Origin: Enterococcus quebecensis
Lineage (GTDB): Bacteria; Bacillota; Bacilli; Lactobacillales; Enterococcaceae
Assembly (NCBI RefSeq): GCF_001730365.1
Contig: NZ_MIKB01000005.1
Location: 1 to 41,610, forward strand
Reading direction: 5' to 3'
Length of the DNA stretch: 41,610 nt
The notes under the pieces are model-generated. The model worked only from the letters and a program-made list of their open reading frames with translations. It did no database searches and had not been told where the DNA came from. The translations under genes and the position numbers were made by a program. The stretch's first letter is position 1. Every line of letters starts with the position of its first letter. Of the stretch, positions 18,001 through 27,418 are shown piece by piece.

Positions 18001-18654
18001 GTATATTTAGGAGTTATTGATTATAAGTCTAGTCATAAAAAGTTTAATATCACAGAAGCCTATTACGGACTAGCCATGCAAATGTTGACTTATCTAGATG
18101 TTGCTTTAATGGATGCCGTAAATCTAGTTGGGAAGGCAGCCAAACCGGCTGGATCGTTTTACCTTCATGTTCATAATCCAATTTTATCCTATGAAACAGA
18201 AGATAAAAAAGAGCAACAACTTTTAAAGAAATTTCAATTTGATGGCTTATTATTAAATGATCCAGTTTTATTGGAAAATTTGGATAGGAGTTTACAAGCT
18301 AAACAAAGTTCATTGATTTTTCCAATTGAAGAATCTGCTAAGGAAATTATTAAGCCAGGGCGACGTCAAGAAGACAAATTTGTTACGGAGCCTGAACTAG
18401 AGTCTTTATTAACACATAATCGTAGTAAATTTATCGAAGCTGGGAATAAGATCACTAGTGGAGAGATTGATTTAAACCCTGCATATCAAGGGAAAGAACG
18501 CATTGCTTGTCGTTTTTGTCCATTTAAAAGCGTCTGTAATTTTGATGTAATGCTAAAAGAGAATAATTACAATCGAATCGAAACATTGTCCAAAAAGGAA
18601 GTAATGGATCGTTTGGTTGAAAATGAGCAGGAAGGAGGATCAATCGATGAGTAA
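15076..18654 (+). CDS. addB: AddB/RexB subunit of the AddAB helicase-nuclease
   Basis: 1192 residues, typical of lactic-acid-bacterial RexB. With AddA it forms the RecBCD-like enzyme that resects double-strand breaks and responds to Chi. The C-terminal RecB-type nuclease domain shows GEFFHEALDQFF, RGKIDRL (Asp965) and VIDYKSS (Asp982, Lys984). Four cysteines that should hold an iron-sulphur cluster are present: Cys819 (YHC), then Cys1145, Cys1148 and Cys1154 (ACRFCPFKSVC). The N-terminus reads FIRGTAEMDLEE where B. subtilis AddB has a Walker A motif, so ATP binding here is lost, as in other RexB proteins. The start ATG has AAAGGATGTGA upstream. The gene overlaps addA by 8 bases, implying coupled translation. 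Confidence 0.95.
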   Translation: MSLQFIRGTAEMDLEEVLLQESVKWLSEKDTNEVFYLVPNHMKFEQEINALKRIKYIQNNQSDSIATMRLQVFSFYRLAWYYLQHTQYYSAEVLSEAGAAMVFRKILTENEESLKVFRGEINKSGFIQQLFDLYQEMKEGNIDLEELFGLLSGENADSKEQDLQLKVQDIKLIFSKFEETMSQYGIKSAEIINYLTEYLENQDLSNVLFVVNGYHRFSARELKLIDVLMRKGGEVKISLVLDKKYPSELPSMMNLFYETGTTYNKLYQLARKSNVAILPDYVEKNNFLIVNDGLKTLEDYWVKAQENHPQKNKKMIDDDSVQLWCAENLKEEISHIAKEIRRLVVEENYRYKDIQILTRELDSYETMIEPVFSLHEIPIYLDRDMAMEQHPLVEFIQSLFAIHAYRYRYRDVLRFLRTELFFQIEDQTSMEEWQIERNEWRRKIDVTENVVLAYGYEGYHWEKDKDWHFIRYDFEADQQDDTEMIEKDANTVRKMIQQTIPTFFEKIEKAQTGMEAADHFYQFLVSSGVEKQLMMWRNQAISTGQLESARNHEQTWQALMTLLDEYVTIYGNDSFNLAIFEEIFSSGLEGLRYNKVPTAIDQVQVRAIDLARPGQAKVVFAIGLTDQVLPQKFDNKTLFSDEERQFVNGYLDEGQFLLNDTRKSIAKEPFNAYIMFSSATERLYFSYPSVKDTTKDVKISTYLKNIQYDLGLNMQQRNTLAISDNQQVSLEHIGTYRTLISDLTNLKRQKKETQEGILPFWLTMERELMTQAQADLATHVFESLGHQNLPENLQDQLADELYSKQIYTSVSRMESFYHCQYQYFSRFGLGLKERDVFGLSPAATGEFFHEALDQFFKLLIMQNKQLSELTDREVNEFTEQVLNAVFGEIKFSILDSSNRMNYIRYQLGQTIKKVSWALRRQSERSGMSTVQTEVLFGQIASQKGIQGLELPLQNGGNISVRGKIDRLDQLVTPDSVYLGVIDYKSSHKKFNITEAYYGLAMQMLTYLDVALMDAVNLVGKAAKPAGSFYLHVHNPILSYETEDKKEQQLLKKFQFDGLLLNDPVLLENLDRSLQAKQSSLIFPIEESAKEIIKPGRRQEDKFVTEPELESLLTHNRSKFIEAGNKITSGEIDLNPAYQGKERIACRFCPFKSVCNFDVMLKENNYNRIETLSKKEVMDRLVENEQEGGSIDE

Positions 18655-21600
18655 AGAAATTCCTTTACGTCCAGAAAATGAACAATTTACTGATAATCAG
18701 TGGCAAGCAGTCTTTGACGGTGACGAAAATATTTTAGTTTCAGCTTCTGCTGGTTCTGGAAAAACGACAGTTCTTGTTCGTCGAGTCATCGAAAAACTAA
18801 AAAGTGGAGTAGATATTGACCGTCTATTGATTGTAACTTACACAGAAGCTGCAGCTAAAGAAATGAAAGAGCGGATTCAGACAGCTCTTCAAAAGGCAAT
18901 CACAAGCGAAAGTGACCAAGAACGAAAACAGCACTTTGTTAAGCAACTGACCTTGCTTCCAACCGCTAATATCAGTACACTCCATGCATTTTGTTTAACT
19001 GTGATCCGCCGTTTTTATTATTTGATTGAAATGGACCCAGTTTTTCGTTTATTAACAGATGAGACTGAGATGCTGCTATTAAAAGAAGATGTTTGGGATG
19101 ATCTTAGAGAGCAATTCTATGCTGAAAATCGAGAACCTTTTTATCAATTGACTAGCAATTTCTCCAATGATCGTAGTGACGATGGATTAACGCGTTTAAT
19201 TTTTTCTCTTTATGAATTTGCTAGAGCTAATCCAGATCCAGAGGACTGGTTGAATCATTTAGCAGATAGTTATCGTGTGACTGGACAATTAGGAGATTCT
19301 GCGCTATTTCAAGAATTTTTAAAGCCACAAATAATGGAAACCTTGTTTCGTTGCATAGATCGTTATGAAGAAATGATTCGCCTGACAGAAGGGGAAGAAA
19401 AACTAGAAAAAATAGCTATCCTAGCTAGAAATGAAAAAGAATTTGTTGAGACATTCTCCAGTCAATTAGCAGATAATGATTTAGAATCTGGATTTGATGT
19501 TTCAAAAACTGTAACCTTTGAACGTTATCCAACAGTACGTGCAGAAGAATTAAAAGAAACTGCTAGTCAGGCAAAAAATCTACGTGAGCAAAACAAAAAA
19601 GCGATAAATGACATACTGACAAACTTATTTACTTTATCACCTGAACAAATGAAAGAAATCTTGGAAAAGTCACTTCCTGTTGTCGAAGAAATGGCTAAAG
19701 TAGGTAAATCGTTTATTGATGAATACAGTAGTCAGAAATTAAAAAAAGGATTAGTTGATTTCAATGATTTGGAACACTTTACCTTAGCAATATTAGCGAA
19801 AAAAGAAGCTGGTGAATGGATAGAGACAGAAGCATCGAAGTATTATCGGGATAAATTTGATGAAGTTTTAGTTGATGAGTACCAAGATATCAATCGCTTG
19901 CAAGAGACGATTATTTATTGGCTAAGAAGACCAATAGCTGAAGAAGGAAACTTGTTTATGGTTGGCGATGTAAAGCAGTCGATCTATTCGTTTCGTTTAG
20001 CTGATCCCACTTTATTCATCGAAAAGTATAATCAATATGGGCAGAATAAAGATGGAAAAAGGATCGTTTTAGCTGAGAATTTTCGTTCTAGAAAAAATGT
20101 TTTAGATTTTACCAATTTAGTTTTTGAACAGTTGATGGATGAACGCGTGGGACAAATTGCCTATGATGAAGCAGCAAAGTTGGCTCATGGTTTTGATCAG
20201 TTTTTAGAAGCGGAAAACTATGATACTGAGCTGTTGATATACGAAAAAAAATCAGGACAACTAGAAGAACCTATAAAATCAGAGGACTCACAACTAATCT
20301 TGGAGGATAAAACGGAAGGCGAGCTACACATGACAGCTCTTAAAATCAGAGAGTTAGTAGATAATGAATTTTTGATTTATGATAAATCAACGAAAGAAAA
20401 TCGACCAATTACCTACAAAGACATTGTGTTATTGTCACCAACCAAGAAAAACAATTTGACAATTTTAGAAATATTTAAAGTAGCAGGGATTCCGATTCAA
20501 GTAAATGATGCCCAAAATTATTTCCAAGCAACAGAAGTTCAAACAATGGTTGCTCTATTGCAAATTATTGATAATCCTTATCAGGATATTCCATTAGCAG
20601 CTGTATTACGCTCTCCGATTGTTGGCTTGAAAGAAAATGAATTAGTTATGATACGCTTGGCCGCTAAGAAAAGTTCTTATTATGATGCTTTTTTAACTTT
20701 TAACCAAACTGAAACTTTAGACAAAGATCATCAAGCTTTAAAAGAAAAAACACTAAGGTTTTCGAAGTGGTTGGAGAATTGGCGAGAAATGGCTAGACGA
20801 AATCAATTAGCTACGCTGATCTGGCATATTTATCAAGATACTGCGTACTTAGATTATGTAGGAGGTATGCCAGCAGGTAAACAAAGACAAGCCAATTTAT
20901 ATGCATTAGTTGAACGTGCAGCCAGCTATGAACAGACAAGTTTTCGTGGTTTATTTCAATTTGTTCGTTTCATTGAGAAGATGCAAGAAAAAGATAAAGA
21001 TTTAGCTGAGCCTGTGATTTTAAGTGAAGAAAATGCCGTTCGAGTAATGACAATCCATGCAAGTAAAGGGTTGGAATTTCCAGTTGTGTTTATTTTGGAT
21101 ATGACGAAAGAGTTTAACCTTGGGGATTTGAATGAGCGATATATTTTTGACGATCGATTAGGCGTAGGCATTCGTTATCTGGATCAAACAGATCGAATGC
21201 TATACGAAACGTTACCATTTTTAGCTATCAAACAGGCAAAGTTAAAAAAATTACTTTCAGAAGAAATGCGTAAATTATATGTAGCTTTAACAAGGGCTGA
21301 ACAAAAATTGTACCTTGTAGGCTCATATAACGATCAAGATGCGACCTGGAAAGAGTGGTTGAAAGTCGGAGACGTTCAAACAAAAGTTTTACCAAGTGAA
21401 AATCGCTTGCAAGGTAAAAGTAGTTTAATGAATTGGGTAGGAATGAGTTTGATACGTCATCACAAAATGAAAGAGTTCCAAACGGAATATTTAACGGAGA
21501 ATGTAGGGGAAGTTACAAAACATCCGGCAAATTTCTCTGTTACTTTTAAGACAGAAAAAGAAATTCAGGAACAGTTTATGTCTCTGCAATTTATTGATAC

Positions 21601-22447
21601 GTCTTTGATAAAAGGAGAACATAGTGACAACAATGATCCTAAAATGATAGAAAAAGCTCGTCACCGTTTAGATTATATTTACCCATTTCAATTATCAACA
21701 AAAACAACAAATTACCAGTCTGTATCTGAAATCAAACGTGTATTTGAAGATCCTGATAACAAAGAAATTGCTAAAATAGAATTAGGTGAAAAAAACACAA
21801 TCCAATCAGCACCAATGATTGTTCATCGAATGAGTGAAGGGGAACTTGGGAAACCCCGATTTATAGAAGCAATTCGAAAAGCATCTGCAGTTGAGATCGG
21901 CACAGCCACTCATTATCTATTGCAGCTTTTGGATTTAACCAAAGAACCTATAAAAGAGAGTATCGAAGAGCTAGTTGAGGAATTGATCCAAACGAAGATT
22001 ATTCAAGAAAATATTGCAAAACAAATCAATATTGATCAAATCCTAGCTTTTTATCAAACCAAATTAGGACAACAGCTCTTAGCCAATCCTACTCAAGTAG
22101 TTCGTGAACAACCATTTTCGATGCTGTTAAAAGCTGAAGAATTAATCAAAGACTATCCGAAAGAGACAGATGATGATTTGTTGATTCATGGAATGATTGA
22201 TGGTTATATAATTCAGAAAGATGCTTGTATTTTATATGATTACAAAACTGATTTTGTCCAAAACATTGATGATGTCCAAGAAATAAGAAAAGTCATTCAG
22301 CGATATAGAGGACAATTAAATTTGTATCGAAAAGCCCTAGAACAAACGACAAACAAACAGGTGACCCAGGTATTTTTGATATTATTATCAGCTGGAATCA
22401 TCATTGACATGGATCAAGAAAAAATTATTGAAAAAATGAATGAATAA
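18647..22447 (+). CDS. addA: AddA subunit of the AddAB helicase-nuclease
   Basis: 1266 residues, full length. It is a UvrD/Rep-type helicase with a C-terminal nuclease. Helicase motifs in order are SASAGSGKTT (Lys39), VTYTEAAAKEMKER, VDEYQD (Asp410-Asp414), GDVKQSIYSFR, ENFRSR, TIHASKGLEF and YVALTRAEQ. The RecB-family nuclease follows, with HGMIDGY (Asp1185), YDYKTDF (Asp1198, Lys1200) and YRGQLNLYRKAL. It drives 3'-5' translocation and DNA degradation in the AddAB complex, preparing ends for RecA. I chose ATG 18647 because AAGGAGG (18632-18638) lies 8 bases upstream; an in-frame ATG at 18617 lacks such a site. It overlaps the end of addB and shares its transcript. Confidence 0.96.
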   Translation: MSKEIPLRPENEQFTDNQWQAVFDGDENILVSASAGSGKTTVLVRRVIEKLKSGVDIDRLLIVTYTEAAAKEMKERIQTALQKAITSESDQERKQHFVKQLTLLPTANISTLHAFCLTVIRRFYYLIEMDPVFRLLTDETEMLLLKEDVWDDLREQFYAENREPFYQLTSNFSNDRSDDGLTRLIFSLYEFARANPDPEDWLNHLADSYRVTGQLGDSALFQEFLKPQIMETLFRCIDRYEEMIRLTEGEEKLEKIAILARNEKEFVETFSSQLADNDLESGFDVSKTVTFERYPTVRAEELKETASQAKNLREQNKKAINDILTNLFTLSPEQMKEILEKSLPVVEEMAKVGKSFIDEYSSQKLKKGLVDFNDLEHFTLAILAKKEAGEWIETEASKYYRDKFDEVLVDEYQDINRLQETIIYWLRRPIAEEGNLFMVGDVKQSIYSFRLADPTLFIEKYNQYGQNKDGKRIVLAENFRSRKNVLDFTNLVFEQLMDERVGQIAYDEAAKLAHGFDQFLEAENYDTELLIYEKKSGQLEEPIKSEDSQLILEDKTEGELHMTALKIRELVDNEFLIYDKSTKENRPITYKDIVLLSPTKKNNLTILEIFKVAGIPIQVNDAQNYFQATEVQTMVALLQIIDNPYQDIPLAAVLRSPIVGLKENELVMIRLAAKKSSYYDAFLTFNQTETLDKDHQALKEKTLRFSKWLENWREMARRNQLATLIWHIYQDTAYLDYVGGMPAGKQRQANLYALVERAASYEQTSFRGLFQFVRFIEKMQEKDKDLAEPVILSEENAVRVMTIHASKGLEFPVVFILDMTKEFNLGDLNERYIFDDRLGVGIRYLDQTDRMLYETLPFLAIKQAKLKKLLSEEMRKLYVALTRAEQKLYLVGSYNDQDATWKEWLKVGDVQTKVLPSENRLQGKSSLMNWVGMSLIRHHKMKEFQTEYLTENVGEVTKHPANFSVTFKTEKEIQEQFMSLQFIDTSLIKGEHSDNNDPKMIEKARHRLDYIYPFQLSTKTTNYQSVSEIKRVFEDPDNKEIAKIELGEKNTIQSAPMIVHRMSEGELGKPRFIEAIRKASAVEIGTATHYLLQLLDLTKEPIKESIEELVEELIQTKIIQENIAKQINIDQILAFYQTKLGQQLLANPTQVVREQPFSMLLKAEELIKDYPKETDDDLLIHGMIDGYIIQKDACILYDYKTDFVQNIDDVQEIRKVIQRYRGQLNLYRKALEQTTNKQVTQVFLILLSAGIIIDMDQEKIIEKMNE

Positions 22448-22457
22448 AAGCAAATAT

Positions 22458-22487
22458 ACTTACAAATTGTAAGTTGTGTGCTATACT
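22458..22487 (+). promoter_or_regulatory. hxlR promoter with palindromic operator candidate
   Basis: ACTTAC (22458-22463) and GTAAGT (22469-22474) form a perfect inverted repeat around AAATT. The candidate -35 CTTACA (22459-22464) lies inside it. An extended -10, TGCTATACT (TATACT at 22482-22487), follows with 17-base spacing. A dimeric repressor bound here would block RNA polymerase, so autoregulation by the HxlR protein is likely. Confidence 0.65.
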
Positions 22488-22507
22488 CATTTCACGAGGT
22501 GAGGAAA

Positions 22508-22852
22508 ATGGAGCAAGTAAAAACAACCGAATTTTCACTATGCCCTAAATTTGAAAAAGCTTTTGCGATTTTAGGAAAAAAATGGAATGGTTTGATTATT
22601 GATGTCTTGTTGGAAAATGGTCCTCAACGTTTTGGTGAGTTAAAACAGAAAATTCCAGAGTTAAGCGATCGAGTATTAGTTGAACGCTTGAAAGAACTGG
22701 AAATCGAAGGTGTTATCTTGAAAGCTGTTCGCTGTGATGAGAGTAGCCGTCTAGAATATTTTCTCACAAATAAAGGCATGGACTTACAACAAGCGATGGA
22801 ACAAATCCAAAAATGGGCAGAAAGATGGGTCACCGCTGAAGAATGCAGTTGA
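22508..22852 (+). CDS. HxlR-family winged-helix regulator
   Basis: 114 residues from ATG 22508, where GAGGTGAGG gives the ribosome site. The family core is clear: CPKFEKAFAILGKKWNGLII (Cys12 and the KW motif), RFGELKQKIPELSDRVLVERLKELE (recognition helix region) and the wing RCDESSRLEYFLTNKG. A Cys at this N-terminal position is the redox or electrophile sensor in relatives such as YodB. Further cysteines are Cys76 and Cys113, so thiol sensing is possible but unproven. It lies 60 bases after addA with its own promoter, and its coding end overlaps the promoter of the pheST leader. No reductase or dioxygenase target is adjacent, so the regulon is unknown apart from a probable site in its own promoter. 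Confidence 0.88.
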   Translation: MEQVKTTEFSLCPKFEKAFAILGKKWNGLIIDVLLENGPQRFGELKQKIPELSDRVLVERLKELEIEGVILKAVRCDESSRLEYFLTNKGMDLQQAMEQIQKWAERWVTAEECS

Positions 22853-22877
22853 CCTAAGGCACAATTTCTTGTAAACT
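22849..22877 (+). promoter_or_regulatory. Promoter of the pheST T-box transcript
   Basis: TTGACC (22849-22854), exactly 17 bases, then TAAACT (22872-22877). The -35 overlaps the hxlR stop codon. Transcription would start near 22884, just ahead of the T-box leader. Confidence 0.7.
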
Positions 22878-22883
22878 GTAATC

Positions 22884-23128
22884 AATTGAATAATGGAAAA
22901 TGTTGATGGAAAAAAGTAATTTGGCTGATACGAAAAAGGGAAAATCTGTCTTAGACTGCAAACAGATTACGTAATCGAAAAATGAAATTCACTTCCGGAG
23001 TTTGTTTGTTCTAGAGAGAGCAGACCGGTGAAAGCCGTTATAAGAATTGAGTGCATGATTTTTTGTCATGAAGTAGGATGGTAACACGATAGCTCGTTCC
23101 TTTATAAAGGAGCGGGCTATCGTTTTTT
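22884..23128 (+). ncRNA. T-box leader controlling pheS-pheT
   Basis: This untranslated leader has the elements of a T-box riboswitch. The AG-bulge/stem I region contains AGAGAGCAGACCGGTGAAAGC (around 23014-23035). The T-box sequence lies at about 23074-23088, with the tRNA-acceptor-binding core GGTAACACG. An intrinsic terminator follows: perfect-looking arms from CGATAGCTC (from 23087) to GGGCTATCG (ending 23122), then six T residues. A candidate Phe specifier codon TTC followed by A is at 22988-22990; a second TTC at 22993-22995 is less well placed. Uncharged tRNA-Phe should stabilise the antiterminator and switch on pheST. Stem I was not folded here, so the specifier is a best guess. Confidence 0.88.
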
Positions 23129-23220
23129 ATTTTGTCCACACGTTGACTGAAAGATAAAAGCAAGATTCGCACTTAAAACAATTCAATTCCATTAAACATA
23201 TATAAGAAAGGAATAGAAAA

Positions 23221-24267
23221 ATGACATTAAAAGCTCAATTAGAAGCATTAAGAGATGAGACATTAGCTAATATTGAAAATGTGGCTGATCTTAAAGCCTT
23301 AAACCAAATCAGAGTAGAAACCTTAGGTAAAAAAGGTCCGATTACAGAAGTGTTGAGAGGGATGAAAGACTTATCTGCTGAAGAGCGTCCTATAGTAGGA
23401 AGCTTTGCAAATGAGATTCGTGATCTATTGACTGAAGCTCTTGAAGGACGTAAAGAAGTCTTAGAAACAGCTGCCTTAAATGCGGCACTAGACCAAGAAA
23501 CCATAGATGTGACTTTGCCAGGAAAGCAAATGAGTCATGGAACTCGTCATGTGTTATCACAAGTAATGGAAGAAATCGAAGATATTTTTGTAGGTATGGG
23601 CTATCAAATTGTTGAAGGTTATGAAGTTGAGTCTGATCATTATAATTTTGAACGAATGAATTTACCTAAAGATCACCCAGCCCGTGATATGCAAGATACA
23701 TTTTATATTTCAGATGAGATTTTGATTCGCACTCATACATCACCTGTTCAAGCTAGAACAATGGAAAAACATGATTTTTCAAAAGGTGCATTGCGCATGG
23801 TTTCTCCTGGGAAAGTGTTTCGTAGAGATACTGATGACGCAACACATAGTCATCAATTCCATCAAATCGAAGGCTTAGTTATCGATAAAAACATAACAAT
23901 GGGCGACCTTAAAGGTACATTAGAAGTTGTCATGAAAAAAATGTTTGGTGAAGATCGTAAAATCCGTCTACGTCCAAGTTATTTTCCATTTACTGAACCA
24001 TCCGTTGAAGTTGATGTTAGTTGTTTCAAGTGTGGTGGATCAGGTTGTAATGTATGTAAACAAACGGGCTGGATCGAAATTCTAGGTGCTGGTATGGTTC
24101 ATCCGGATGTTTTGAAAATGTCAGGGATTGATCCAAACGAGTACAGTGGTTTTGCCTTTGGATTAGGTCCGGATCGTGTGGCGATGTTACGTTATGGTGT
24201 CAATGATATTCGTAATTTCTATCAAAATGACTTGCGTTTCTTAAATCAGTTCAAGGTAAAGGAGTAA
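23221..24267 (+). CDS. pheS: Phenylalanine-tRNA ligase alpha subunit
   Basis: 348 residues, normal length. With PheT it forms the alpha2-beta2 enzyme that charges tRNA-Phe. An N-terminal coiled-coil arm (about 1-85) is followed by the class II catalytic core: motif 2 at [22 protein letters not shown] (key residues FRRD and HQFHQ) and motif 3 at [18 protein letters not shown] four-cysteine insert, [17 protein letters not shown], looks like a small zinc-ribbon as seen in many Firmicute PheS proteins. AAAGGAATAG precedes the ATG. It is regulated by the upstream T-box and separated by only 6 bases from pheT, so the two are translated from one transcript. Confidence 0.97.
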   Translation: MTLKAQLEALRDETLANIENVADLKALNQIRVETLGKKGPITEVLRGMKDLSAEERPIVGSFANEIRDLLTEALEGRKEVLETAALNAALDQETIDVTLPGKQMSHGTRHVLSQVMEEIEDIFVGMGYQIVEGYEVESDHYNFERMNLPKDHPARDMQDTFYISDEILIRTHTSPVQARTMEKHDFSKGALRMVSPGKVFRRDTDDATHSHQFHQIEGLVIDKNITMGDLKGTLEVVMKKMFGEDRKIRLRPSYFPFTEPSVEVDVSCFKCGGSGCNVCKQTGWIEILGAGMVHPDVLKMSGIDPNEYSGFAFGLGPDRVAMLRYGVNDIRNFYQNDLRFLNQFKVKE

Positions 24268-24273
24268 TCGACA

Positions 24274-26697
24274 ATGTTAGTTTCTTATAAATGGTTAAGT
24301 GAATATTTAGATCTTTCAAAAATTTCTGCAAAAGAATTATCCGACCAAATGTCTTTGACAGGTATTGAAGTTGAAGGGGTGGAAGTACCAGAAGAAGGCT
24401 TGAAGAAAATAGTCGTAGGAGAGGTTAAAGAATGTGTTCCTCATCCTGATTCAGATCATTTATCGATTTGTCAGGTAGACATTGGAGAAGAAGAATTATC
24501 GCAAATCGTTTGTGGTGCGCCAAATGTAAAAGCTGGAATCAAAGTGATCGTGGCGTTACCTGGTTCTAGAATTACTGGTAACCAAAAAATTAAAAAAGGA
24601 AAAATGAGAGGCGAAGTCTCAAATGGAATGATTTGTTCCTTACAAGAATTAGGTTATTCAGATAACGTGATTCCTAAAATATATTCCGAAGGTATTTATT
24701 ATATGCCTGAAGAAGCAGTGAATGGCAATGATGTTTTTCCGTATTTAGACATGGATGATCATATTATTGAGTTGTCTATCACGCCAAATCGCGCAGATGC
24801 ATTAAGTATGCGCGGAGTTGCTTATGAAGTAGGGGCAATCTATCGTCAAACGCCTAAATTTAATGATGAAATTTTAGTAGAAGATACGAGTGAAACTGCT
24901 GCTGATTATGTATCTGTAGAAGTAGAAGATAAAAAAGATGTACCAGCGTATCAAATCAGAGTGATCAAAGACGTTAAAGTAGCTGAAAGTCCATTATGGC
25001 TGCAAAATCGTTTAATGAATGAAGGCATTCGTCCGATTAATAACGTAGTTGACGTAACGAACTACATTCTTTTATTATTTGGACAGCCGTTACATGCCTT
25101 TGATTATGATAAGTTAGAAAGTAAAAATATTTTAGTAAGACGTGGAAAACACGGAGAAGAACTAGTCACTTTAGATGGAGAAACAAGAAAAGTTTCTGAA
25201 GAGAACATTGTAATTACAAATGGGTCAATCCCAGTTGCTTTAGCAGGAGTAATGGGCGGTGAGGATTCAGAAATTACTGACGGAACAACTACGGTTGCAT
25301 TGGAATCAGCATTATTTGATTCTTTATCTGTTCGTAGAACATCCAAAGAATTTAATTTACGTAGTGAATCTTCTAGTAGATTTGAAAAAGGCATCAATCA
25401 TGCAACTATTGGAGAAGCAGGTGATGTTGCTGCTGCCATGATTGCTACATTAGCTGGTGGAACAGTCGTTTCTGGCAAAAGTGTTGGTTCTGAAATAAAG
25501 TTGGAAGACGTTAAAGTTGCTGTGACACTTTCAAGAATCAATGATTATTTAGGCACTGAATTAGATCAAGCAACTGTTAGTGAAATTTTTGAAACATTAG
25601 GTTTCTCATACACAGTCAACGAGGAGAAGTATGTTGTTACAGTTCCTCATAGACGTTGGGATATCACAATCGAAGCTGATTTGATTGAAGAGGTTGCACG
25701 TATTTATGGATATGACAATTTGCCATCCACGTTGCCAAAAGGTGAGACAGTCGCTGGTAGTCTAACAAATGGACAACTATTAGTTCGCAAAGTTAAAGGC
25801 TTGTTAGAAGGCTGTGGCGCAAGTGAAGCCATTAGCTACGCCTTGACAACAGAAGAAAAGTCTCGTCAATTCATGATGAGAGAAAGTCTAACAACAACTC
25901 TACAATGGCCGATGAGTGAAGAACGTTCTGTTTTAAGAATGAACTTGATTTCAGGTTTGTTAGACGATGTTGCTTATAATGTAGCTCGTAAAAATACAAA
26001 TGTTGCTCTTTATGAGATCGGACGAGTGTTCTATCAAGATAAAGATCCTAAGAAAGACCTGCCTTATGAAGAAAATCATTTAGGACTTGTTCTTTCTGGA
26101 AACACAGTGGTAAAAGATTGGCAAACGAAAGAAACACCTGTTGATTTTTATACAATCAAAGGAATGCTGGATGTATTATTTGAATCTGTTGGTATCGCTG
26201 ATAAGATTTCCTATGAAGGCACAAAAGAAATCAAAGAATTACATCCAGGTAGAACGGCTTCAGTAAAACTGAATGCAACTGTTATTGGCTTTATTGGTCA
26301 AGTTCACCCAACAATCGCCAAAGAGTACGAGATTCCAGAAACCTATGTTGCTGAATTAAATCTCCAAGCGATCATTGAAGAAGAAAATACTCCTTTAGTG
26401 TATCAGCAAGTTTCAAAATTCCCGGCAATTTCTAGAGACATCGCCTTACTTGTTGATGAATCAGTAACGAATCAAGAATTAGCTGGAACGATTTCTAAAT
26501 ATGCTGGAAAATTCTTACAGTCTATCCGTCTATTTGATGTTTACCAAGGTGAGAATATCGCTGAAGGTAAAAAATCAATGGCTTACAGTTTGACTTTTGT
26601 GAATGCTGAGGCAACGTTAGTCGACGAAGAGATCAATAAATCACTTGAAAAGGTGGAAAAAGCGTTAGTTGAGCAATTTGATGTAACGATTAGATAA
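24274..26697 (+). CDS. pheT: Phenylalanine-tRNA ligase beta subunit
   Basis: 807 residues, full length. Domains in order: an OB-fold tRNA-binding domain near the N-terminus (about 40-150; [20 protein letters not shown]), the B3/B4 editing domain (about 210-385), the B5 domain (about 405-475; [26 protein letters not shown] closes it, key residues DI and EE), the inactive class II-like core (about 490-690) and the FDX-ACB anticodon-binding domain at the C-terminus (about 713-806; [17 protein letters not shown]). The editing domain removes mischarged Tyr. AAAGGAG precedes the ATG. The gene ends at a bidirectional terminator shared with the ABC importer on the other strand. Confidence 0.97.
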   Translation: MLVSYKWLSEYLDLSKISAKELSDQMSLTGIEVEGVEVPEEGLKKIVVGEVKECVPHPDSDHLSICQVDIGEEELSQIVCGAPNVKAGIKVIVALPGSRITGNQKIKKGKMRGEVSNGMICSLQELGYSDNVIPKIYSEGIYYMPEEAVNGNDVFPYLDMDDHIIELSITPNRADALSMRGVAYEVGAIYRQTPKFNDEILVEDTSETAADYVSVEVEDKKDVPAYQIRVIKDVKVAESPLWLQNRLMNEGIRPINNVVDVTNYILLLFGQPLHAFDYDKLESKNILVRRGKHGEELVTLDGETRKVSEENIVITNGSIPVALAGVMGGEDSEITDGTTTVALESALFDSLSVRRTSKEFNLRSESSSRFEKGINHATIGEAGDVAAAMIATLAGGTVVSGKSVGSEIKLEDVKVAVTLSRINDYLGTELDQATVSEIFETLGFSYTVNEEKYVVTVPHRRWDITIEADLIEEVARIYGYDNLPSTLPKGETVAGSLTNGQLLVRKVKGLLEGCGASEAISYALTTEEKSRQFMMRESLTTTLQWPMSEERSVLRMNLISGLLDDVAYNVARKNTNVALYEIGRVFYQDKDPKKDLPYEENHLGLVLSGNTVVKDWQTKETPVDFYTIKGMLDVLFESVGIADKISYEGTKEIKELHPGRTASVKLNATVIGFIGQVHPTIAKEYEIPETYVAELNLQAIIEEENTPLVYQQVSKFPAISRDIALLVDESVTNQELAGTISKYAGKFLQSIRLFDVYQGENIAEGKKSMAYSLTFVNAEATLVDEEINKSLEKVEKALVEQFDVTIR

Positions 26698-26700
26698 TAA

Positions 26701-26742
26701 AAAATCCACGAACTTTCTTAACTGAAAGCTCGTGGATTTTAT
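26701..26742. terminator. Bidirectional terminator between pheT and the amino-acid importer
   Basis: AAAATCCACGA (26701-26711) pairs with TCGTGGATTTT (26730-26740), with an inner CTTTC/GAAAG stem. A residues on the left and T residues on the right suit both directions. Confidence 0.88.
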
Positions 26743-26749
26743 TTATTTC

Positions 26750-27406
26750 TTATGCCCAGTTTCGAGATAGCCATCTAGAAAATTGAGAAATAGAAAAATT
26801 AATGACGAAATACATTAAAGCAACCAATCCGTAAATCATAAAAACCTGTTCCGTTTGGGCGTAACGTCCCATCAAGATATACGATTTTCCAAATAACTCT
26901 TGTAAAGCGATAACCGAATACAAGAAGCTAGTATCTTTGATGACGGTCACGAATTGAGAAACGATCGCAGGTAAAACATTGCGAATCGCCTGTGGCAAAA
27001 CAATATACACAAGGATTTGAAAATTGCTAAAACCTTGCGAACGAGCTGCTTCTTTTTGACCTTTATCTACACCATTCAAACCACCTCGAATAATTTCTGC
27101 CAAGGCGGCCGTAGTGAAAACAGTGAAACTAACGATACCTGCAGGAGTTGATTTGATTTTAAATATCAAGAAAATCACGTAAATCCACAACAAATTAGGG
27201 ATGTTCCGTACAACTTCAATGTATAGACTAGATAAAAATTTTAAAGGTCCTTTCTTTTGGTTGCGTAGAACAGCAAGAATTGTTCCGAAAATTGTACTTA
27301 AAACAATTGACACAAAAGAAATATAAAGAGTAAGCTTTAAACCGTCAAATAAAAAACGCAAATTATTGCCGGTCAAAAGTTGATGTATTTGTTCTGAAAA
27401 AGACAT
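26750..27406 (-). CDS. Polar amino-acid ABC transporter permease (second)
   Basis: 218 residues with about five membrane helices, a typical HisM/GlnP-family inner-membrane subunit. The cytoplasmic coupling loop is AALAEIIRGGLNGVDKGQKEAARSQGF (EAA-loop core EAARSQGF), followed by ILPQ-type residues VLPQAIRNVLPA. It pairs with the permease encoded just upstream to form a heterodimeric channel. It is the last gene of a four-gene operon (ATPase, binding protein, permease, permease), 12 bases after the first permease gene, with AGGAGG before its ATG. The substrate follows from the binding protein, probably glutamate or aspartate. Confidence 0.93.
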   Translation of the reverse strand: MSFSEQIHQLLTGNNLRFLFDGLKLTLYISFVSIVLSTIFGTILAVLRNQKKGPLKFLSSLYIEVVRNIPNLLWIYVIFLIFKIKSTPAGIVSFTVFTTAALAEIIRGGLNGVDKGQKEAARSQGFSNFQILVYIVLPQAIRNVLPAIVSQFVTVIKDTSFLYSVIALQELFGKSYILMGRYAQTEQVFMIYGLVALMYFVINFSISQFSRWLSRNWA

Positions 27407-27418
27407 TGTTGCGTCCTC

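Noticed and set aside
24001-24080. Cys-rich stretch in pheS considered as an inserted foreign domain
   Set aside because: A small zinc-ribbon of this kind is normal in PheS of many Firmicutes and the flanking motifs are intact.
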